Positions 5,358 through 5,539 of a DNA stretch of 5,539 bases are shown here, piece after piece. A model generated the notes under the pieces. It had not been told where the DNA came from, made no database searches, and was given only the letters and a program-made list of their open reading frames with translations. Position 1 is the first letter of the stretch; the number at the start of each line of letters is the position of its first letter. The position numbers and the translations under genes are program-made. The stretch comes from Burkholderiales bacterium (GTDB lineage Bacteria > Pseudomonadota > Gammaproteobacteria > Burkholderiales > Usitatibacteraceae). The stretch spans positions 1-5,539 of the forward strand of contig JAJAYN010000264.1 of the NCBI GenBank assembly GCA_026786225.1, written 5' to 3'.

Positions 5358-5412
5358 CAGGGGGCCTCTGATCAAGTATTCAGGTCGCGGATACTTAATC
5401 AGAGGTTCCCTG
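5358..5412. repeat. 55-base near-perfect long hairpin (inverted repeat), repeat element or leader structure
   Basis: The 22-base arms (5358-5379 and 5391-5412) pair at 19 Watson-Crick positions plus two G-T wobbles; only 5373/5397 (C/A) mismatches. Two more pairs inside (5380-5381 with 5389-5390) leave a 7-base loop. The outer arms start CAGGG and end CCCTG; the inner part contains CCTCTGAT/ATCAGAGG. No T-run follows, so it is not a standard terminator. Its arms look like the terminal inverted repeats of an insertion sequence or tiny non-autonomous element with almost nothing between them, but I cannot name a family. It lies 40 bases before the start codon at 5453. Confidence 0.8.
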
Positions 5413-5452
5413 GCGCAGGCGCGAAAATACGACGTGATTTTGGGACAAACGA

Positions 5453-5539
5453 ATGAAAAATTCTTTCGCCGCCGTCATTCTGATGTCGACCATTGCCTCC
5501 GCAGCATGGTGCGCGCCGCCGCTCGCGTCCGATGATGCC
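5453..5539 (+). CDS. N-terminus of a secreted or periplasmic protein (cut by window end)
   Basis: Only 29 codons are inside the window. They begin MKNSF, followed by a hydrophobic stretch AAVILMSTIASAAW and a small-residue region CAPPLASDDA, the layout of a Sec signal peptide: one basic residue, about 14 apolar residues, then likely cleavage after an Ala (for example PLA before SDD). The Cys at residue 20 is preceded by Trp, so a lipoprotein signal is unlikely. GGGA (5442-5445) seven bases before the ATG is a modest ribosome-binding site. The protein's function cannot be told from this part. The upstream leader contains the long hairpin, which might affect expression. Confidence 0.65.
   Translation, partial: MKNSFAAVILMSTIASAAWCAPPLASDDA

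Noticed and set aside
5492..5515. Lipoprotein signal around Cys20 of the last gene
   Set aside because: The residue before the Cys is Trp, not the small residue a lipobox needs; an ordinary signal peptide fits better.
5347..5535. 62-codon open frame starting in the long hairpin
   Set aside because: It reads through both arms of the inverted repeat and is out of frame with the signal-peptide gene at 5453, which has the better start and a typical N-terminus.

Overview
The window looks like a junction between a horizontally acquired island (about 1-2590) and an ordinary chromosome of a Gram-negative proteobacterium, most likely a betaproteobacterium. That placement rests on the style of the tRNA-Lys fragment, the EAL sequence and the GC-rich codon use of the right half; it is inference, since no rRNA or core marker is present.

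Left part (1-2386): an AT-rich control region with a sigma-70-like promoter and several short repeats is followed by a two-gene hipBA-type toxin-antitoxin operon. The first gene encodes a HipB-like Xre/Cro DNA-binding antitoxin. It is about three times the length of classical HipB because it carries a long Asn/Leu/Ala-rich C-terminal tail with a 42-residue tandem repeat. The second encodes a full-length HipA-type serine/threonine kinase toxin whose kinase residues are all visible, but whose glycine-rich loop reads G-I-S instead of the classical S-V/I-A. Both genes lack a recognisable Shine-Dalgarno sequence and use many A/T-ending codons (CTA, TTA, ATA, AGA), unlike the genes to the right.

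Junction (2387-2737): a stem-loop, a 12-bp palindrome, then a 45-base 3' piece of a tRNA-Lys(UUU) gene (anticodon loop to CCA) with no 5' half, directly followed by a rho-independent terminator. This is the usual footprint of an element integrated into a tRNA gene: the intact tRNA and the integrase would lie to the left, outside the window, and the fragment marks the distal end. hipBA is therefore probably cargo at the distal end of a tRNA-Lys island, where a toxin-antitoxin pair could help retain the island.

Right part (2738-5539): an orphan ParA/Soj-type ATPase without parB; a truncated EAL-domain (cyclic-di-GMP phosphodiesterase) remnant with no catalytic N-terminal half; a 12-helix MFS exporter-like permease that starts just after the remnant; and a 55-base near-perfect long hairpin in the leader of a last gene. 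Only the signal peptide and a few further residues of that last gene are inside the window. These genes are collinear on the + strand but show no clear common pathway.

The most unusual items are the repeat-bearing HipB tail, the altered phosphorylation loop of HipA, the tRNA-Lys island boundary, and the long hairpin at 5358-5412.
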